32,104 nt of DNA, from positions 1 through 32,104 of the IMG/VR virus record IMGVR_UViG_3300037585_006989, one strand, 5' to 3'. The notes beneath the pieces were generated by a model. That model searched no databases. It saw nothing but the letters and a program-made list of their open reading frames with translations, and was not told the origin of the DNA. Both the position numbers and the translations under genes were made by a program. Numbering within the stretch: the stretch's first letter is position 1; the number at the start of each line of letters is the position of its first letter. Shown piece by piece: positions 21,561 through 30,026 of the stretch. Source of the stretch: a virus.

Positions 21561-22023
21561 GGATTCAGTGCAAGGAATGGAATTAGTGAATTTAAAGGAG
21601 TTGGATAAATTGCTATCTGCTTTACCGGTTGATTTACAAGCTAAGATATGGCGGTCAGCAAATAGAAAGGCAGCTAAGATTGCATTGGATAAAATGAAAG
21701 CCAATGTACCGGGCCCTTACAGCGATGAAGTGAAAAACATCAAAATAGCATCCGACAAATACAATAAGTCAGGCGTTTTAGTGGGCGTTCATCCAGACGG
21801 TTTCAAATTGCGATGGGTAGAATACGGGACAGCGCAAAGGGAAACGAAAGGCGGTGCAAATAGAGGTAAGATACAACCACAGCCATTTATTAAAAAATCA
21901 ATAGACGAAAGCGAAAGCCAGATATTAGATTTTGTAAAAAAGGAATACGGAACAATTATTAACAAAGCAATCGAAAGCCGTATTAAATCCACATTAAGGA
22001 AGATCAAGAAATTAAATTCATAA
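21553..22023 (+). CDS. Tail-completion protein (HK97 gp10-like)
   Basis: This 156-residue protein of the gp10 tail-component family has an N-terminal helix (LVNLKELDKLLSALPVDLQA), KAAKIALDKMKANVPGPYSD, then the conserved LRWVEYGTAQRETKGGANRG and QPQPFIKKSIDES core. A small tail-terminator gene usually follows gp10, but here the tail tube follows directly and a candidate terminator is found much later at 28962. Confidence 0.87.
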   Translation: MAKDSVQGMELVNLKELDKLLSALPVDLQAKIWRSANRKAAKIALDKMKANVPGPYSDEVKNIKIASDKYNKSGVLVGVHPDGFKLRWVEYGTAQRETKGGANRGKIQPQPFIKKSIDESESQILDFVKKEYGTIINKAIESRIKSTLRKIKKLNS

Positions 22024-22025
22024 AA

Positions 22026-22034
22026 CGTTTATTA
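22026..22034 (+). repeat. Late-gene word CGTTTATTA, copy 4
   Basis: An exact copy within AAAACGTTTATTA that begins 2 bases after the gp10-like stop and ends 16 bases before the tail-tube ATG. Confidence 0.7.
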
Positions 22035-22050
22035 ATATAAATTATAAGAT

Positions 22051-22476
22051 ATGAGTAAGGTAAAAGCAGCGGAGTATGTCATGGAATGGAATGGAACAGC
22101 CATTGCAGCAGGTACGGACTACTCCCTAGAAATAAACGGAGAAGAAATTGACATCTCAACGCTTGACAGCGGAAAATGGAAAAGAATATTAGGTGGTTTA
22201 ATGTCATGGACGGGCAGCCTTTCGGGTATGGTAGAACGTGGCCCAAATAGTTCGTTTTTTGCTTTTGTGGAACACATGACCACCAACGGAAACGCAATCG
22301 TTACACTAGCTTTGAAAGCAACAGTAGAAGGTGATAAGTACCTAACTGGTCAAGCATTATTAACGAATCTTTCAAAGTCAGGAGCAGGTGCAGGTGGTCA
22401 GGAAATCATTACTTATTCAGCTTCTTTTAGCGGTGATGATGCGATTTTAGTAGAAACTTTACCAATAACCCCATAA
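22051..22476 (+). CDS. Major tail (tube) protein
   Basis: This 141-residue TP901-1/tail-tube-type protein has YVMEWNGTAIAAGTDYSLEI at the N-terminus, ISTLDSGKWKRILGGLMSWTG in the middle, and a GQALLTNLSKSGAGAGGQEI loop before the last strands. These features, the size and the position before the chaperones identify the repeating subunit of the tail tube. No sheath gene is present nearby, supporting a non-contractile tail. Confidence 0.87.
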   Translation: MSKVKAAEYVMEWNGTAIAAGTDYSLEINGEEIDISTLDSGKWKRILGGLMSWTGSLSGMVERGPNSSFFAFVEHMTTNGNAIVTLALKATVEGDKYLTGQALLTNLSKSGAGAGGQEIITYSASFSGDDAILVETLPITP

Positions 22477-22477
22477 T

Positions 22478-22789
22478 ATGCATTACATAGAATTTAAAGG
22501 CGAAAAGTTACCATTGAAATTCTCTTTTATAGCGATGAAAAACTATAATAAAGAGAGTGGAAAGGACATAATCAACGGCATTGATCAGCTTGATTTTAAT
22601 GATATTGAGTTATTATTCAAATGCGCTTATCAAAGCGGATGTAAATCTGAAGGTGTTGAACAAAAATTCACAGATATTGAAGCTGTTTTAGATGACACGT
22701 ATCATGAATTTATTGAGTTGATACCTAAGTTAATGGCAGTTGATAAAAAAAAATCAAGTCCGAATCCAGCAACGAGGAAGAAGAAATAG
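22478..22789 (+). CDS. Tail assembly chaperone G
   Basis: This 103-residue protein starts one base after the tail tube stop. It has a helical body (LPLKFSFIAMKNYNKESGKD, FNDIELLFKCAYQSG, YHEFIELIPKLMAVD) typical of gpG-like chaperones that coat the tape measure. It ends in a basic tail read from a nine-A run. Through a -1 slip at that run, ribosomes can continue into the downstream T domain. Confidence 0.85.
   Translation: MHYIEFKGEKLPLKFSFIAMKNYNKESGKDIINGIDQLDFNDIELLFKCAYQSGCKSEGVEQKFTDIEAVLDDTYHEFIELIPKLMAVDKKKSSPNPATRKKK
22744..22755 (+). promoter_or_regulatory. -1 translational frameshift site in tail chaperone
   Basis: Nine consecutive As (22745-22753) follow GAT. Reading in the G frame gives Lys-Lys-Lys-Ser; a -1 slip gives Lys-Lys-Lys-Ile and continues without a stop for 130 codons to 23142. 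A-run slippage between overlapping tail chaperone genes is a deeply conserved arrangement in long-tailed phages. Confidence 0.85.
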
Positions 22790-23142
22790 ACCCATTTTCA
22801 GAGCTACTTAATAAGGATTTAGATTATTTCGTAGCTTACCTTTGCAATTATTGTAACATACGATTAAAAGATGCGCTTTTGATGGACTATCAAGAAGCGC
22901 ATTTTTTTTTATACACTCAGAACGAAATAAAGAAACAGGAACTACGGGAGCAAATGGAGGTAATGCGATTACAAACCTTCTACATGCTCAAACCACATCT
23001 AAAAGATTCAATAAACAAGCCAAGTAAGCTAATGCCTTTCCATTGGGAAAGCGAGCCAATACTAGACGTTCAGGCGGTTGACTTCGATGCTTTCGATAAG
23101 CTTTTCCAAAAACGTTTATTAAAGAAGAAAAACAAAGAATAG
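22753..23142 (+). CDS. Tail assembly chaperone T domain (made as G-T fusion by -1 frameshift)
   Basis: The T domain is read in the -1 frame from the A run and has no stop upstream, so the fusion product 22478-22753/22753-23142 is about 221 residues. It starts IKSESSNEEEEIDPFSELLN and contains ALLMDYQEAHFFLYTQNEIK then LKPHLKDSINKPSKLMPFHW. An ATG at 22879 is internal to this domain and probably not a separate start. The last 30 bases hold a late-gene word. Confidence 0.83.
   Translation: MKSESSNEEEEIDPFSELLNKDLDYFVAYLCNYCNIRLKDALLMDYQEAHFFLYTQNEIKKQELREQMEVMRLQTFYMLKPHLKDSINKPSKLMPFHWESEPILDVQAVDFDAFDKLFQKRLLKKKNKE
23113..23121 (+). repeat. Late-gene word CGTTTATTA, copy 5
   Basis: An exact copy inside the end of the T-domain coding sequence (codes for RLL), ending 22 bases before the tape-measure ATG. 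It is the only exact copy within a gene. Confidence 0.65.
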
Positions 23143-23143
23143 A

Positions 23144-25033
23144 ATGGCGGGATTATTAGCAGACTTATCACTTAAAATATCAGCAAATACAGCAGAATTA
23201 AACAAAGGCTTGGATAAAGCAAAAAGTTCTGTTAATAAGTTTGGTAAACAAACAAAAGACAATTCCAAAAAGGTAGGGAGTGCTTTTAGTTCTATTGGAG
23301 ATAGAGCAAAAGGATTAGGCACTCAAATGACATCTCAAATGGGGATTGCTGGAGAAGCTTTGAACGGATTGGTGGGGTCATTCTCAGGTGTTACAAAAGG
23401 ATTGGGCGGTGCTTCAAGTGCATTGAAGGTGTTTAAAGTAGCCTTAGCATCTACAGGTATAGGGCTTTTAGTAGTGGCTTTAGGCTCATTGGTAGCCTAT
23501 TTCACCAAAACCCAAAAAGGTGCGGACATGGTTTCAAAGGCTATGGCTGGAGTTAGTGCCGTTGGAGATGTGATTATAGACACTCTTTCTGAATTAGGTG
23601 AAATGTTAGTGTGGGCATTTCAAAACCCACAAGAAGCCCTTAAAAATATGGGTGAAGCAATTAAGAACTTTGTTTTAGCAAGATTTGAACAGCTAATAGG
23701 AGGAATAAAAGGTATTGGCACGGCTTTTAAATTGTTGTTTGAAAAAGATTTTAGTGGTGCAGCTAAAGCTGCTGGAACTGCTTTAAAAGATATTGCGATG
23801 AGTACAACGCCAGTTGGACTTGCAATGTCAGTGATTTCCGATAATCTAGATACTATAAAAGAGAAGTACGGAGAAGCTTCTACAGAGGCTAGAAAAGCTT
23901 TTAAATTAGAGGAAGATACTATCCAGCTACAGAAAGACAGAATAGCCTTTAAGGTCAGGGAAGCCGAGATGGAGTTCAAGATGGCTGAGGCTAGAAGAAA
24001 AAGCAGGGATGAGGAAAAGTACAATGAAGCGGAAAGACTTTCTTTTATTAAAGAAGCACGTAAAATACAAGATGAATTAAGCAATAAAAGAATCTATTTT
24101 GCAAAAGAAGAATTACGGATTAAGCAAGAAACAGATGCTTTAGCAAATAACATGAGGTCTGATGATGAGGATACAGTTGACTTGCAGGTAAAAATAGTTA
24201 AACTAAACCAACAAAGGGAAGATGCTCAAAGAACTTTATTAAGAGACCAAAACACTTTAACGGCACAGTTAGAAACTCAACTAAAATTAGAGGAAAAGCT
24301 AAATGCTGAAAAAGCGAATCAATCTACCTTAGGCGGTGGAGGTATTCAAAAAATGACTGCTCAATTAGACGGGGTAAAAACAAAAGCTTTGCAAGTTTCA
24401 GAAGCATTAAAAACCATGGTTTCAAATGGCATTCCCGAAGAAACAATGGAAATGTATAATGCCAAAATGGAGCAAATGCAAATGAAAATTGAATTATTGA
24501 GAGAGCAAGCATGGGCGGTAGGCAATGCGGTAGGAGATGCCTTCTTTAATATGGGGAATAGGATAGTAGATTCTTTAGGCTTGGCAGATTCAGGGTTTCA
24601 AGGCTTTATAAAGGGAATGGCTAAAACAGCTATGGATTTAATTTCAATGATGCTAAGTCAAGCAATAGCAACAGCTATCCAAATAGGTAATCTTTCAGCT
24701 TTAGGCACAGGTATAGGGGCAGTAGTAGCACAGCCAGCATTTATAGCGACAGCAGTAGGAGGTATTTTGTCAGCTTTCGCATCTATTCCTAAATTCTTTT
24801 CAGGCGGGATTGTCGAAGGCTCACCTACAGGCGATCAAAACCTAATCCGTGCCAATGGTGGGGAAATGATGCTAAACAAATCACAGCAGTCTAATATGTT
24901 TGATATGATAAATAGAGGTGGTGCGATGGGCGGAACTCAAAACATAAGAATTACAGGTCGATTGATAGGTAGTGGAAATGAATTAGTGGCGGTAATAGAT
25001 GAAACAAACGCTCGAAATAATAGAAATTTCTAA
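23144..25033 (+). CDS. Tape measure protein
   Basis: This 629-residue protein sets tail length. It has an alanine/glycine/serine N-terminal region, a hydrophobic helix (ALASTGIGLLVVALGSLVAY, about residues 102-121), a long charged coiled coil (about 250-420), and a second hydrophobic stretch (about 490-550). Its C-terminal motif FSGGIVEGSPTGDQNLIRAN and GGEMMLNKSQQSNMF is the usual tape-measure ending. At roughly 0.15 nm per residue the tail would be near 95 nm. Confidence 0.92.
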   Translation: MAGLLADLSLKISANTAELNKGLDKAKSSVNKFGKQTKDNSKKVGSAFSSIGDRAKGLGTQMTSQMGIAGEALNGLVGSFSGVTKGLGGASSALKVFKVALASTGIGLLVVALGSLVAYFTKTQKGADMVSKAMAGVSAVGDVIIDTLSELGEMLVWAFQNPQEALKNMGEAIKNFVLARFEQLIGGIKGIGTAFKLLFEKDFSGAAKAAGTALKDIAMSTTPVGLAMSVISDNLDTIKEKYGEASTEARKAFKLEEDTIQLQKDRIAFKVREAEMEFKMAEARRKSRDEEKYNEAERLSFIKEARKIQDELSNKRIYFAKEELRIKQETDALANNMRSDDEDTVDLQVKIVKLNQQREDAQRTLLRDQNTLTAQLETQLKLEEKLNAEKANQSTLGGGGIQKMTAQLDGVKTKALQVSEALKTMVSNGIPEETMEMYNAKMEQMQMKIELLREQAWAVGNAVGDAFFNMGNRIVDSLGLADSGFQGFIKGMAKTAMDLISMMLSQAIATAIQIGNLSALGTGIGAVVAQPAFIATAVGGILSAFASIPKFFSGGIVEGSPTGDQNLIRANGGEMMLNKSQQSNMFDMINRGGAMGGTQNIRITGRLIGSGNELVAVIDETNARNNRNF

Positions 25034-25039
25034 GTAATT

Positions 25040-27889
25040 ATGGCATACGGATTAAGATATAAAGCTGAATATACCAGCAACGGCAGAGCTATTAAAATTG
25101 AAGTTTTAAAAAAAGATTATGTCGGGGCAGTTTATGATGTAGAGGGGGTAACTGGAAAGTTATCACTTCAATATAAAAATAAAGACAGTGCAATTAATGG
25201 TTCTGAATTTAGCTTTAGATTAATTACTAAAAATAACGCTGAATATGCGGAACTTTTAACGGCTGAAATAGGCGATTATATTGGGAAATACTATCTAGAC
25301 GGGGTTTTAAATCATACAGGTGAATTAGATGTCGAAAATATAGAGACTAAATATATCGACTATGTATTTGAGTATGATTTAGGGTTTAATGATAGACTTG
25401 CTAAGTTAGAAAAGTTCACAATATTAGATGAGGTAGGGGAAGAAATAGAGGGAGATAATACCCTACTTTGGTACATTAAGCAAGCTTTAATCCCTACTAA
25501 CTTAGAACTTGATTTTTCAGTCATATTAAATACCAAAGAAGATTCTTTAATGACCGGAACCAATGATAACGCATTGGTTAATTGTGTCATAAATGCCGAA
25601 CGATTTAAAAGAGTACAAGACGGTAAAAAAGACATTTACAATTGCAAAGAGGTGATTGAAGCTATTCTTGATCCGTTTAACCTTAAATTATTTCAATCAA
25701 AGAATAAGTTTTTTATAGTCAATCAATTAGAGGTTAGCAGCTTTCAGTATAATTACCTTTATACTGATTTGTCTTTAGTAAGCAAAACAGCAGTATCCAA
25801 TACGATCGACATTTCTACTTTTAAATTTGAAAGATCAAACAGACTGACTAAGTTAAGTGCGCTTAAAAAGTCGGATGTTATTTTTAAAAATAAAACCATT
25901 CAGGCAAATCTAGTAAGAAACCCGGATTTTAGTAACGCTAATTTATACTGGTTTAAAGATGAGCCTGGCATTAATGTAGCTATAAATAATGGGGAGCTTG
26001 CAGTTAGTTCTGATACCGATGGTAAAAGAATATACTCAGAAGATTTTGCAATTGAAAAAGTCAGCGATAAGGACATTATAAAGCTATCTTTTGAATATTA
26101 CCTATTTTCTGTTAATCATATCAATGCTAATGGAAATCGAGACCCTGAACTTGAAGTTTCTATTTTATATCAGGGAGGAAACAAAGTCAGCTACATAACC
26201 CCCTTAAATACGGGTAAAAATGTTTTCGAGGGAACGTACAATAACCAAGGTACGGGGAATTATACAATCGAGATAAGAGATATTACCCACGTTACAAGCC
26301 CGTACAGTTCTATCCAGTACAGAATGGATAATTTCAAACTGAATGCAATAACTCAAGAAGATACAACAACTTATGATAGGTTTTTCCAGGTAACCAACTT
26401 AGATAACAACGCAATTGAAAAAGATAGCGAAAACAATATTTTAATAGCCGATGGAATACAGGTAAATGATGTCGGGAACCTTAAAATAAACGATACACTA
26501 ACCACATCATGGAGTACATTTCAAGGAGCTGAAGGTAGGCCATTAGTATATCTTTATTTATTAAATAAACTGAGAAGAAGGCAGAAACCAAACAACGATT
26601 TAAAACTGACCATTATAGATAATGACAATGTTGATTTGAATTATAGCAGTTCTATTTTATTTGACGGCAAAAGGTATATTATAAATGAATATGATTATGT
26701 TTTTGATAGTGTACAGAACTTAATAAAATTAGAATTAATTGAGGTTAATTACTCATCCTTTAATTACACTATTGAAAATACTACTTTGACCTCTGTAGGC
26801 GGTGAAAGCACAAGCAATACAGCTTCTAATTTCACAGAAACAGACCCAACAGTTCCTAATTTTGTAAAATCCATTACTCAAACAAATATTGATAGCTGGA
26901 ATGCTAAAGTAGATAGATGGGAAAAATGGACTAATAAACTAACTGTTAAAAATGATTTAGAAATAGAAGCTACTGGAAGTACTTCGCTAACAGCACGCAT
27001 TAATAATAATGGAATATTTGAGGGTGAAAACTTCCTATTTAATGGGGTGAACGGATCAGGCGGTGGCGGTTCAGGTGGAAGTGCTGCAATTTGGGGTTTA
27101 ATTAGTGGTACACTTTCAGACCAAACAGATTTACAAAATGCTTTGAATGGTAAAGAAAATGCTTTTAGCAAAAACACAGCATTTAATAAGAATTTCGGAA
27201 CTGCTTCAGGTACAGTAGCGCAAGGCAACGACAGTAGAATAATAAACGGCCAGACTGCTTTCGGATGGGGAAACCATGCAAACGAAGGATATTTAACGAG
27301 TGTACCTAATTTAGCAGCTTCTAAAATAACAAGTGGTACTTTTTCAGATGCTAGAATATCTTCTTCTAGTGTGACACAACATTTAGGTAATTATGTTGAT
27401 AGGTCAACAAATCAAAGCATTAATGGTGATAAAACTTTTACTGGTATATTAGACTTTAATTTTAAATCTAATAGCTGGTATAATGATTCAAATGGTAATC
27501 TAAGACTTTATTTTGGTGTAGATGTTAATTCTAATTCTTTTATTTTTAGAGCAGGAAATACAGGTCAATATACATCTTTTAGAAATTCAACAAATTCAAT
27601 AGTATCAAGAATTGAACACGACACAGGTAAAATGTTATTAGGTGGATCAATTTCACCTGATGAAAGACTACACGTATTAGGAAATATTAAATTATCGGGT
27701 GCAATCGTTTCCGATCAATCACAAATATCTTTTCTAAATAATGGTGCTGCACTACCAATTAATACAAATAATTTATTAGTAAGTAATAGTTATTCAAATC
27801 GTTCATTAGTCCCTACTAACGGAATGTATGTAAAAGGTGATATTTTGAGTGGTGGAGTTGTAACAGCTACCAATTTTGTATTTGGGTAA
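25040..27889 (+). CDS. Tail tip/baseplate protein fused to tail fibre
   Basis: This 949-residue protein has an N-terminal beta-rich part (about 1-570) with ITKNNAEYAELLTAEIGDYI and YIDYVFEYDLGFNDRLAKLE, resembling Bacteroidota tail-tip proteins. A glycine linker (GSGGGGSGGS, about 674-683) separates it from fibre repeats: AIWGLISGTLSDQTDLQNAL, GTVAQGNDSRIINGQTAFGW, and a knob-like C-terminus (ERLHVLGNIKLSGAIVSD). It would bind the host receptor. The C-terminal third (from about 27360) is clearly more AT-rich and may have been exchanged as a host-range module. Confidence 0.8.
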   Translation: MAYGLRYKAEYTSNGRAIKIEVLKKDYVGAVYDVEGVTGKLSLQYKNKDSAINGSEFSFRLITKNNAEYAELLTAEIGDYIGKYYLDGVLNHTGELDVENIETKYIDYVFEYDLGFNDRLAKLEKFTILDEVGEEIEGDNTLLWYIKQALIPTNLELDFSVILNTKEDSLMTGTNDNALVNCVINAERFKRVQDGKKDIYNCKEVIEAILDPFNLKLFQSKNKFFIVNQLEVSSFQYNYLYTDLSLVSKTAVSNTIDISTFKFERSNRLTKLSALKKSDVIFKNKTIQANLVRNPDFSNANLYWFKDEPGINVAINNGELAVSSDTDGKRIYSEDFAIEKVSDKDIIKLSFEYYLFSVNHINANGNRDPELEVSILYQGGNKVSYITPLNTGKNVFEGTYNNQGTGNYTIEIRDITHVTSPYSSIQYRMDNFKLNAITQEDTTTYDRFFQVTNLDNNAIEKDSENNILIADGIQVNDVGNLKINDTLTTSWSTFQGAEGRPLVYLYLLNKLRRRQKPNNDLKLTIIDNDNVDLNYSSSILFDGKRYIINEYDYVFDSVQNLIKLELIEVNYSSFNYTIENTTLTSVGGESTSNTASNFTETDPTVPNFVKSITQTNIDSWNAKVDRWEKWTNKLTVKNDLEIEATGSTSLTARINNNGIFEGENFLFNGVNGSGGGGSGGSAAIWGLISGTLSDQTDLQNALNGKENAFSKNTAFNKNFGTASGTVAQGNDSRIINGQTAFGWGNHANEGYLTSVPNLAASKITSGTFSDARISSSSVTQHLGNYVDRSTNQSINGDKTFTGILDFNFKSNSWYNDSNGNLRLYFGVDVNSNSFIFRAGNTGQYTSFRNSTNSIVSRIEHDTGKMLLGGSISPDERLHVLGNIKLSGAIVSDQSQISFLNNGAALPINTNNLLVSNSYSNRSLVPTNGMYVKGDILSGGVVTATNFVFG

Positions 27890-27928
27890 TAATAAAATTA
27901 GATAATAAAAAGAAATTAATTAATAAAT

Positions 27929-28777
27929 ATGGGAAGAGTTAGTAATACAGGATATAGTAAGGCATTTGAAGGTACTGCAAATGGTGTGAGTGATTTTAAT
28001 AGCATCCAAAAGGCAATAAAAGGAACTATTACAGATACTTCTTTAGCTACTAAAAATATGAATACATTAGCTAATTTGGCTAGGTTAGATATGTTTGTGC
28101 CTAAAAGAACTAATCCACCTGTAGATATGGCAAGTTTTAGAGGATTTCCACAGGCAACTATTAATGTAGCGCATAACATTCAAAGTGCTGACACTTCACT
28201 AGGCACAGCTGCACATACTTTTAATTTTACATTTAATAATAAAGTAGGTTATGATGTTAAAATTCAAATTAATATTGAACATAATGAAGAAATAAATGAC
28301 ACATCAACACAAGAAGTAATTATAATACCAGCAGGAAATACAAGTTTTTTTGCTACTGTAGATGTTCCATTTACTATAAATAATCAATTTCAAACAATAA
28401 GTATAAATGCATTAGATAACACTTATTTTGGTGAAACTTATAAAAGTACATTCTACAGTAATACTCCATTGGATTTTACTGTAATGGTAAGTGATCCTAA
28501 CGCTCTACCGCCATATATTTCTAGAAATATTGATAAAACAATTGCTTATCAATGCGGTGCGCCAAGTGTACAAGATGATATTACAGCTTATCAAGATAGA
28601 AGTGATGATATTGCAGTAAATAAATACATCTATACTGATACTGCATTAAGCACACCTTTACCATCTCATAGCTATAGATATTATAATGGAAATAGTGAGT
28701 TTTTATATTTTCAAGTAGATAGTAATGGTATGATAACAGGTGTTATCACTTGCATAATTGATGATGGTATTTCTTAA
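27929..28777 (+). CDS. Accessory tail/host-interaction protein, unknown
   Basis: This 282-residue beta-rich protein follows an AT-rich 39-base leader. Middle strands (FNFTFNNKVGYDVKIQINIE, EVIIIPAGNTSFFATVDVPF) suggest an immunoglobulin-like or adhesin-like domain. The C-terminus (YIYTDTALSTPLPSHSYRYY, FLYFQVDSNGMITGVITC) resembles the terminal repeats of Bacteroidota surface/tail proteins. It shares the AT-rich composition of the fibre end, pointing to horizontal exchange. It may be a fibre tip or receptor-binding protein, but no family is certain. Confidence 0.6.
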   Translation: MGRVSNTGYSKAFEGTANGVSDFNSIQKAIKGTITDTSLATKNMNTLANLARLDMFVPKRTNPPVDMASFRGFPQATINVAHNIQSADTSLGTAAHTFNFTFNNKVGYDVKIQINIEHNEEINDTSTQEVIIIPAGNTSFFATVDVPFTINNQFQTISINALDNTYFGETYKSTFYSNTPLDFTVMVSDPNALPPYISRNIDKTIAYQCGAPSVQDDITAYQDRSDDIAVNKYIYTDTALSTPLPSHSYRYYNGNSEFLYFQVDSNGMITGVITCIIDDGIS

Positions 28778-28780
28778 TAT

Positions 28781-28789
28781 CGTTTATTA
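28781..28789 (+). repeat. Late-gene word CGTTTATTA, copy 6
   Basis: An exact copy 3 bases after the accessory tail gene, ending 11 bases before the next ATG at 28801. The upstream bases (ATAT) differ from the AAAA found at other copies. Confidence 0.65.
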
Positions 28790-28800
28790 AGTAAAAAGAT

Positions 28801-28962
28801 ATGGAATCAATAGTGATAGCAACAATCATAATAATTTTATCCGCTATAGTAGGGGTATTTTTATTAAAGGGAAGAAGTAAGAAAAACGGTAATAAAAGCG
28901 GTTCAGGTAGAGGTAATAGTAAAGATTACAATACGCCAGATAAAATTAGCAAGAGAGATTAA
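28801..28962 (+). CDS. Small single-span membrane protein
   Basis: This 53-residue protein has one hydrophobic helix (IVIATIIIILSAIVGVFLL, residues 4-22) and a basic, glycine/serine/asparagine-rich tail. It ends in TAATG overlap with the next gene. It may be a lysis-associated or tail-associated membrane peptide. No family is recognised. Confidence 0.6.
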   Translation: MESIVIATIIIILSAIVGVFLLKGRSKKNGNKSGSGRGNSKDYNTPDKISKRD

Positions 28963-29351
28963 TGAAATTGCTTTTAGAAGACATTTACGGTAAGCTTTCG
29001 GCAATAATTCCTAACACCTATTTTTCACAACTTCCTGAAAACATAGATTCAGCTCAGAACTTTTGCGTATATGAAGCCAATATTTCGGAAAGCAAAAACA
29101 CGCTTTCCGAAATTGACTTTGAAAACGGTGTAGATGTAACGGTAAAGATACTCAGCAAGGATATTGCTTTTTTATTTAGTTCAGCCGATCTGATTACCTC
29201 CTCTATATTACAGTCAACAGCAAATTATTATAGTGCTATTGTCAATAATACCGTGCCTGTTTTCTACGATGCAAACTTAGAGTTAAGCCAGTATACTATA
29301 GTTTTCAATGTAAATAAGAAAGGGTCTAATCACAAAATACATCAAGTTTAA
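28962..29351 (+). CDS. Candidate tail terminator (DUF3168-like pattern)
   Basis: This 129-residue protein begins with a helix (LLLEDIYGKLSAIIPNTYFS), then LPENIDSAQNFCVYEANISE, strands, and a second helix with LFSSADLITSSILQS. That layout resembles tail terminator proteins, which usually lie between gp10-like and tail tube genes, and none is seen there. If correct, the gene has been moved to the end of the tail cluster. The resemblance is by pattern only, so confidence is low. Confidence 0.4.
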   Translation: MKLLLEDIYGKLSAIIPNTYFSQLPENIDSAQNFCVYEANISESKNTLSEIDFENGVDVTVKILSKDIAFLFSSADLITSSILQSTANYYSAIVNNTVPVFYDANLELSQYTIVFNVNKKGSNHKIHQV

Positions 29352-29352
29352 A

Positions 29353-29628
29353 ATGAGCGAAAAAGTAGATAACATAAAGGAGATGCAAATCAAATTATGG
29401 CAGTTATTTGTGAGTATAGCTGGATTGTTAACCGTGCTTGTTGGAGCTTGGATTTCGATTAATTTAGAAATCAAAGAGCTTCAAGTAAGGCAAAACAACC
29501 AGTTTAAGCAAATAGAATTGAACACTAAGAAGATTGAAATTTTATATGAAGACATCAACCAAACCCAAAAACAAATGATGAGAGATGTATACGATATAAA
29601 ACTGATGATTAGAGATCAAGGGAAATAA
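29353..29628 (+). CDS. Membrane-anchored coiled-coil protein (XhlA/holin-accessory-like)
   Basis: This 91-residue protein has one membrane helix (LWQLFVSIAGLLTVLVGAWI, about residues 15-34) followed by a long coiled coil (KELQVRQNNQFKQIELNTKK onward). The order resembles hemolysin XhlA-type lysis accessory proteins. It opens the lysis-like cluster. The role is inferred from location. Confidence 0.55.
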   Translation: MSEKVDNIKEMQIKLWQLFVSIAGLLTVLVGAWISINLEIKELQVRQNNQFKQIELNTKKIEILYEDINQTQKQMMRDVYDIKLMIRDQGK

Positions 29629-29636
29629 GATGAAAA

Positions 29637-30026
29637 ATGAAACTGGAGCTAAAGCGATTTAAGGAAACTGAAAAAAGCACATTAGGAAAGCTATTTATAG
29701 ATGGCGTATTCGAGTGCTACACACTTGAAAATCCTTATTTAGATAATCAGAATAACATTAGCTGCATTCCAACAGGATATTATCATTGGAAAATCAGAAA
29801 TGAGCCACAAAGTAAATATCCATATCCGCATATTCATATTACAAATGTGGTAGATAGATCATGGATATTGATACACATCGGGAATTACCCAAAAGACACG
29901 TTGGGTTGTATCCTTCCGGGTACTTCATACGGTGAAGATGCCGTATGGAATAGCAAAGAAGCATTTGAAAAGGTCATGAGCAAAGTATCCAATGACGGTA
30001 CCATAATTATTACGAATGAATTTTAG
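29637..30026 (+). CDS. DUF5675-like protein, candidate lysis enzyme
   Basis: This 129-residue protein has the DUF5675 layout: FECYTLENPYLDNQ (25-38), CIPTGYYHWKIRN (43-55) and WILIHIGNYPKDTLGCILPG (76-95). The last segment has His80, Gly82-Asn83 and Gly90-Cys91 in an order resembling the catalytic loop of L,D-transpeptidase-type enzymes, so a cell-wall function is possible. It lies among holin-like and spanin-like genes, and no other lysozyme or amidase is recognised in this window. Confidence 0.65.
   Translation: MKLELKRFKETEKSTLGKLFIDGVFECYTLENPYLDNQNNISCIPTGYYHWKIRNEPQSKYPYPHIHITNVVDRSWILIHIGNYPKDTLGCILPGTSYGEDAVWNSKEAFEKVMSKVSNDGTIIITNEF

Noticed and set aside
23620-24084. Minus-strand 154-codon frame inside the tape measure gene
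   Set aside because: It is opposite a well-identified gene, low-complexity Leu/Ser-rich, and has no supporting start or homology.
26878-27228. Minus-strand 116-codon frame inside the fibre gene
   Set aside because: It mirrors the glycine/serine-rich fibre sequence as proline-rich translation; an antisense shadow.
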